The position numbers were made by a program, and so were the translations under genes. From Propionivibrio sp. (lineage in GTDB: Bacteria > Pseudomonadota > Gammaproteobacteria > Burkholderiales > Rhodocyclaceae), in the NCBI GenBank assembly GCA_003249625.1, contig QKII01000066.1, positions 1-18,313 on the forward strand: a stretch of DNA of 18,313 nucleotides, written 5' to 3'. Below the pieces are notes generated by a model, which saw only the letters and a program-made list of their open reading frames with translations, was not told the DNA's origin and ran no database searches. Positions 16,048 to 18,313 of the stretch are shown here, in pieces. How positions within the stretch are numbered: position 1 is the first letter of the stretch; each line of letters opens with the position of its first letter.

Positions 16048-16650
16048 TCAAGCCGCCAGTTTCTGCGTGATCTGTGTAACGTGGGCGCCCTGAAACCGGG
16101 CGATGGCGAGTTCGTTTTCGCTTGGCTGCCGTTTGCCATCTGCACCCGCCAGCGTGCCGGCTCCGTAAGGTGAGCCGCCGGTAATCTCGTTCATGTTGGT
16201 CAGTTCCGGACAGGAGTAAGGCACACCGACGATGATCATGCCGTGATGTAGCAGGGTATTGTGGAACGAGGTGATCGTGGTTTCCTGTCCACCATGCTGG
16301 GTTCCGGTAGAGGTGAACACGCTGCCGACCTTGCCGATGAGCCCGCCTGCCATCCACAGTCGTCCCGTCTGGTCAAGGAAATTGCGCATCTGCGCGCACA
16401 TGTTGCCGAAGCGCGTCGGTGTCCCGAAGATGATCGCGTCGTAGCCGCCGAGTTCGTCGACCGTGGCAACCGGTGCGGCTTGGTCGATTTTTGCGCCAAC
16501 CCGGCGCGCGACGTCCTCAGTCATCAATTCCGGAACGCGCTTGACCAGAACGGTACTGCCCGCGATTCCGCGCGCGCCATCTGCCACCGCGTTTGCGAGC
16601 GTTTCGATGTGGCCATACATGCTGTAATAGAGCACCAGAATTTTTGCCAT
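16048..16650 (-). CDS. wrbA: WrbA-type NAD(P)H:quinone oxidoreductase
   Basis: The 200-residue flavodoxin-fold enzyme has the FMN-phosphate loop near its start ([17 protein letters not shown]), the FMN-ring loop [33 protein letters not shown], and the WrbA C-terminal [21 protein letters not shown]. WrbA enzymes are cytoplasmic FMN tetramers that reduce quinones by two electrons, avoiding semiquinone radicals. ATG 16650 has a well-placed CGGAGAA. It lies 30 bases after the Rieske gene and 28 before ovoA on the same strand, so it probably belongs to the suf-ovoA transcript, which suggests a redox-stress role. Confidence 0.95.
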   Translation of the reverse strand: MAKILVLYYSMYGHIETLANAVADGARGIAGSTVLVKRVPELMTEDVARRVGAKIDQAAPVATVDELGGYDAIIFGTPTRFGNMCAQMRNFLDQTGRLWMAGGLIGKVGSVFTSTGTQHGGQETTITSFHNTLLHHGMIIVGVPYSCPELTNMNEITGGSPYGAGTLAGADGKRQPSENELAIARFQGAHVTQITQKLAA

Positions 16651-16680
16651 GCTTGTTCTCCGTTGTGGAATGACTTGTTC

Positions 16681-17001
16681 CTAGTCGAAGCGGTCGTCGC
16701 GGACCTGCACCATTCCATCCGCGATGCGTACAGGGAAGGTCGCGATCGGCTCGTAGGCAGGCGCGGACAATGCCGCACCATCGACCAGAGAGAAGCGCGC
16801 CTGATGCGCCGGGCAGGTGATTTCGAGACCTTCTACGGTACCTTCAGAAAGTGTCTCGGCTTCATGGGAGCAGATATCCTCGATTGCGTAGTAGATGCCG
16901 TCGACGTTGAAGACGGCAATCTGGGTGCCTCCCGCGTCGACCGTGTGGCGGGTACCCGGAGGGAAATCGGTGGTTGCAGCAACGTCGGTCCAGTCGTCCA
17001 T
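16681..17001 (-). CDS. Rieske [2Fe-2S] ferredoxin (NirD/HcaC-like)
   Basis: The 106-residue single-domain Rieske protein has both cluster motifs intact: CSH (Cys44, His46 in DICSHEAETL) and CPAH (Cys63, His66 in ITCPAHQARF). It resembles the small ferredoxins of ring-hydroxylating oxygenases and NirD, but no oxygenase or nitrite reductase gene is nearby. Its place after sufU and sufT suggests a client or helper of Fe-S assembly, which is an inference. ATG 17001 is supported by GAAGGA upstream; an extension to 17094 would overlap sufT and lacks family similarity. Confidence 0.9.
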   Translation of the reverse strand: MDDWTDVAATTDFPPGTRHTVDAGGTQIAVFNVDGIYYAIEDICSHEAETLSEGTVEGLEITCPAHQARFSLVDGAALSAPAYEPIATFPVRIADGMVQVRDDRFD

Positions 17002-17025
17002 GGCGAGGTCCTTCGCGTTTTTCCA

Positions 17026-17043
17026 CCCGTTGAAGTGAACGGG
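17026..17043 (-). other. hairpin between sufT and the Rieske gene
   Basis: A 6-base-pair stem CCCGTT / AACGGG with a 6-base loop lies in the 58-base gap, just upstream of the Rieske Shine-Dalgarno. No U-tract follows in the direction of transcription, so it is not a terminator; it may tune or process the mRNA, or be incidental. Confidence 0.35.
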
Positions 17044-17059
17044 AACTACCAGCTTCGTT

Positions 17060-17404
17060 CTAAAGCATCCCCAGTTGCAATCGTGCTGCTTCACTCATCA
17101 TTGCCTGTGACCAAGGCGGTTCCCAGACCAGTTCTACATCAGCCTCGCTGACGCCTTCCACTTGCCGGACCACGTACGTCACTGTGTCCGCCAAACTCTC
17201 CGCAACCGGACAGGCGGGCGCAGTCAACGTCATCCGAACGTGAATCGACCCCTTGGCTTCGTCGACGTCCAAACCATAGATCAATCCGAGGTCATAAATA
17301 TTGACCGGAATTTCCGGATCATAAACGTTGCGCAGTTCGGCGATTACGCGTGCTTCGAGCGTCCCTCGCTCGAGTTCGTTCCCCACCTGTTCCAAAGTGT
17401 CCAT
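17060..17404 (-). CDS. sufT: SufT / MIP18-family (DUF59) Fe-S assembly protein
   Basis: The 114-residue protein is a single MIP18/DUF59 domain with DPEIPVNIYDLGLIYGLDV (from Asp29) and TLTAPACPVAESLADTV, carrying the conserved Cys65. A short N-terminal extension precedes the domain. The family includes SufT, which helps mature Fe-S proteins, and PaaD of the phenylacetyl-CoA oxygenase system. The suf neighbours favour SufT. The ATG lies 3 bases after the sufU stop, with a GGAG Shine-Dalgarno inside sufU, so translation is probably coupled. Confidence 0.92.
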   Translation of the reverse strand: MDTLEQVGNELERGTLEARVIAELRNVYDPEIPVNIYDLGLIYGLDVDEAKGSIHVRMTLTAPACPVAESLADTVTYVVRQVEGVSEADVELVWEPPWSQAMMSEAARLQLGML

Positions 17405-17407
17405 ACG

Positions 17408-17866
17408 CTACTCCGTCGTCGCCGGTGTGGTCTGGTCGTGCAGTGCTGCGCGCAGGGTATGCCATGCCAGGGTCGCGCACTTGATGCGCGCTGGGAACTC
17501 TCGTACGCCGGCCAGCACCTGCAGCTTGCCGAGTCCTTCCGCGTGCGCCATCGCCTGCTCTTCGTCGGTTTCGGTCAGCAGTTCGTGGAAATCGGCGAAC
17601 ATTGCCCCGGCCTGAGCCTCGCTCTTGCCTTTCAGTGCTTCGCACATCAGAGAGGCGGAGGCGGTTGATATCGCGCAGCCGGCGCCTTCGAATCGGACGT
17701 CCTCGATGATGCCGTCGGCGACCTTGAGGTATAGCGTCAATTTGTCGCCGCACAACGGATTGACGCCCTCGGCGTGGTGGTTGTGGCCGGGCAGCGGACC
17801 GAAGTTGCGCGGCCGGCGGCCGTGGTCAATGATCACCTCCTGGTAAAGATCGCGCAAATCGCTCAT
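17408..17866 (-). CDS. sufU: SufU-type Fe-S / zinc sulfur-transfer protein
   Basis: The 152-residue IscU-fold protein has the three conserved cysteines, Cys39 (NPLCGD, with Asp41), Cys64 (GAGCAIS) and Cys130 (RIKCATLAW). It also has the insertion before the last cysteine (LGKLQVLAGVREFPARIK) that marks SufU as opposed to IscU. In Bacillus SufU is a zinc protein that accepts persulfide sulfur from SufS. The ATG overlaps the sufS stop (ATGA), which fits a stoichiometric SufS-SufU pair. Confidence 0.94.
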   Translation of the reverse strand: MSDLRDLYQEVIIDHGRRPRNFGPLPGHNHHAEGVNPLCGDKLTLYLKVADGIIEDVRFEGAGCAISTASASLMCEALKGKSEAQAGAMFADFHELLTETDEEQAMAHAEGLGKLQVLAGVREFPARIKCATLAWHTLRAALHDQTTPATTE

Positions 17867-18313
17867 CGCTTGAACACCTCTCGGACCTTGCTCAGCGCGG
17901 CGAACAGTGCGTCCACCTCGGCGGCCGTGTTGTACATGGCGAACGAAGCGCGAACCGTGGCTGGCACGCCGAAGCGCTCCATTACCGGCATTGCGCAGTG
18001 GTGGCCGGTGCGCACCGCGACGCCTTCGTTGTCGAGGATGGTGCCGACGTCGTGGGCATGGACGTCGTCAAGGACGAAGGACAGGATGCCGGCTTTCGCG
18101 CGTGCGGTGCCGATCTGGCGCAGAACCGGAACCTGCGACGCGCGTTCTGTAGCATAGGTGAGCAGGGCGCGCTCGTGCGTGGCGATGGCATCGAGTCCGA
18201 TGCCTCGCACGTAATCGACGGCCGCACCGAGACCGATGGCTCCGGCGATGTTTGGCGTTCCGGCCTCAAACTTGTAAGGTAGGTCGTTCCACGTGCTCTT
18301 TGCGAAGGTGACC
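17863..18313 (-). CDS. sufS: SufS-type cysteine desulfurase, 3' part
   Basis: The last 149 residues are present; the gene begins beyond the right edge. The visible part starts VTFAKSTWNDLPYKFEAGTPN, continues IAGAIGLGAAVDYV, and contains RTGHHCAMPVM with the catalytic cysteine that carries the persulfide. It ends with a typical group II (SufS) C-terminal region. The PLP lysine lies outside the window. SufS takes sulfur from cysteine to give alanine and passes it to SufU. It appears to lead, in this window, the transcript sufS-sufU-sufT-Rieske-wrbA-ovoA; further suf genes (sufB, C, D) may lie upstream. Confidence 0.95.
   Translation of the reverse strand, partial: VTFAKSTWNDLPYKFEAGTPNIAGAIGLGAAVDYVRGIGLDAIATHERALLTYATERASQVPVLRQIGTARAKAGILSFVLDDVHAHDVGTILDNEGVAVRTGHHCAMPVMERFGVPATVRASFAMYNTAAEVDALFAALSKVREVFKR

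Noticed and set aside
17026..17043. Riboswitch or terminator before the Rieske gene
   Set aside because: Only one 6-base-pair stem is visible, with no U-tract and no conserved aptamer features.
17060..17404. PaaD of the phenylacetate pathway
   Set aside because: No paa genes are near, and sufU and sufS lie directly upstream, so SufT is the better name.
1..18313. Mobile element, prophage, CRISPR or defence island
   Set aside because: I saw no transposase, integrase, terminal inverted repeats, repeat arrays or toxin-antitoxin pairs. All identified genes are core metabolism, assembly or redox genes.

Overview
The window looks like a chromosomal segment of a betaproteobacterium, most likely in or near the Rhodocyclales (for example Accumulibacter, Dechloromonas or Azonexus relatives). 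This placement is an inference. It rests on three things visible here: the order ygfZ / mltG-tmk-holB-pilZ-tatD-ankyrin, a cox cluster carrying a DUF2909 'twin transmembrane' gene and surf1, and a sufS-sufU-sufT-Rieske block. GC content is high throughout. There is no tRNA, rRNA, CRISPR array, insertion sequence or integrase, and no compositional island that I can see. Genes are packed tightly, mostly with 0-60 base gaps or ATGA overlaps.

Left part (1-5888): the 3' end of an L,D-transpeptidase gene (+) converges on ygfZ (-). A divergent region of about 170 bases separates ygfZ from a + strand housekeeping operon: mltG, tmk, holB, pilZ, tatD and a secreted ankyrin-repeat protein. As given, both ygfZ and mltG are broken by short out-of-frame deletions at conserved positions. 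Either these are two real pseudogenes side by side or the assembly is faulty here.

Middle part (5907-13794, mostly - strand): a complete aa3/caa3-type cytochrome c oxidase locus. In transcription order it is coxB (with a fused C-terminal cytochrome c domain), coxA, coxC, ctaG, then an oppositely oriented DUF2909 gene, surf1, a membrane-anchored SCO-like thioredoxin-fold protein, ctaB and ctaA. The structural subunits, the CuB-insertion factor (CtaG), SURF1 and the heme O / heme A synthases lie together, so the locus encodes the oxidase and most of its cofactor supply. Two local gene orders (coxC before ctaG, ctaB before ctaA) are swapped relative to the arrangement I regard as common in Betaproteobacteria.

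Right part (13839-18313, - strand): a probable operon sufS (partial) - sufU - sufT - Rieske ferredoxin - wrbA - ovoA. It ends at a clear intrinsic terminator just upstream of coxB. It joins Fe-S cluster assembly to a quinone reductase and to the full three-domain ovothiol enzyme OvoA (iron-dependent sulfoxide synthase plus N-methyltransferase).

Nothing here is clearly a new defence or mobile system. The observations most worth checking are the paired ygfZ/mltG lesions, the SUF-WrbA-OvoA grouping, the overlapping divergent start codons of surf1 and DUF2909, and the SCO-like protein lacking an obvious copper-binding histidine.
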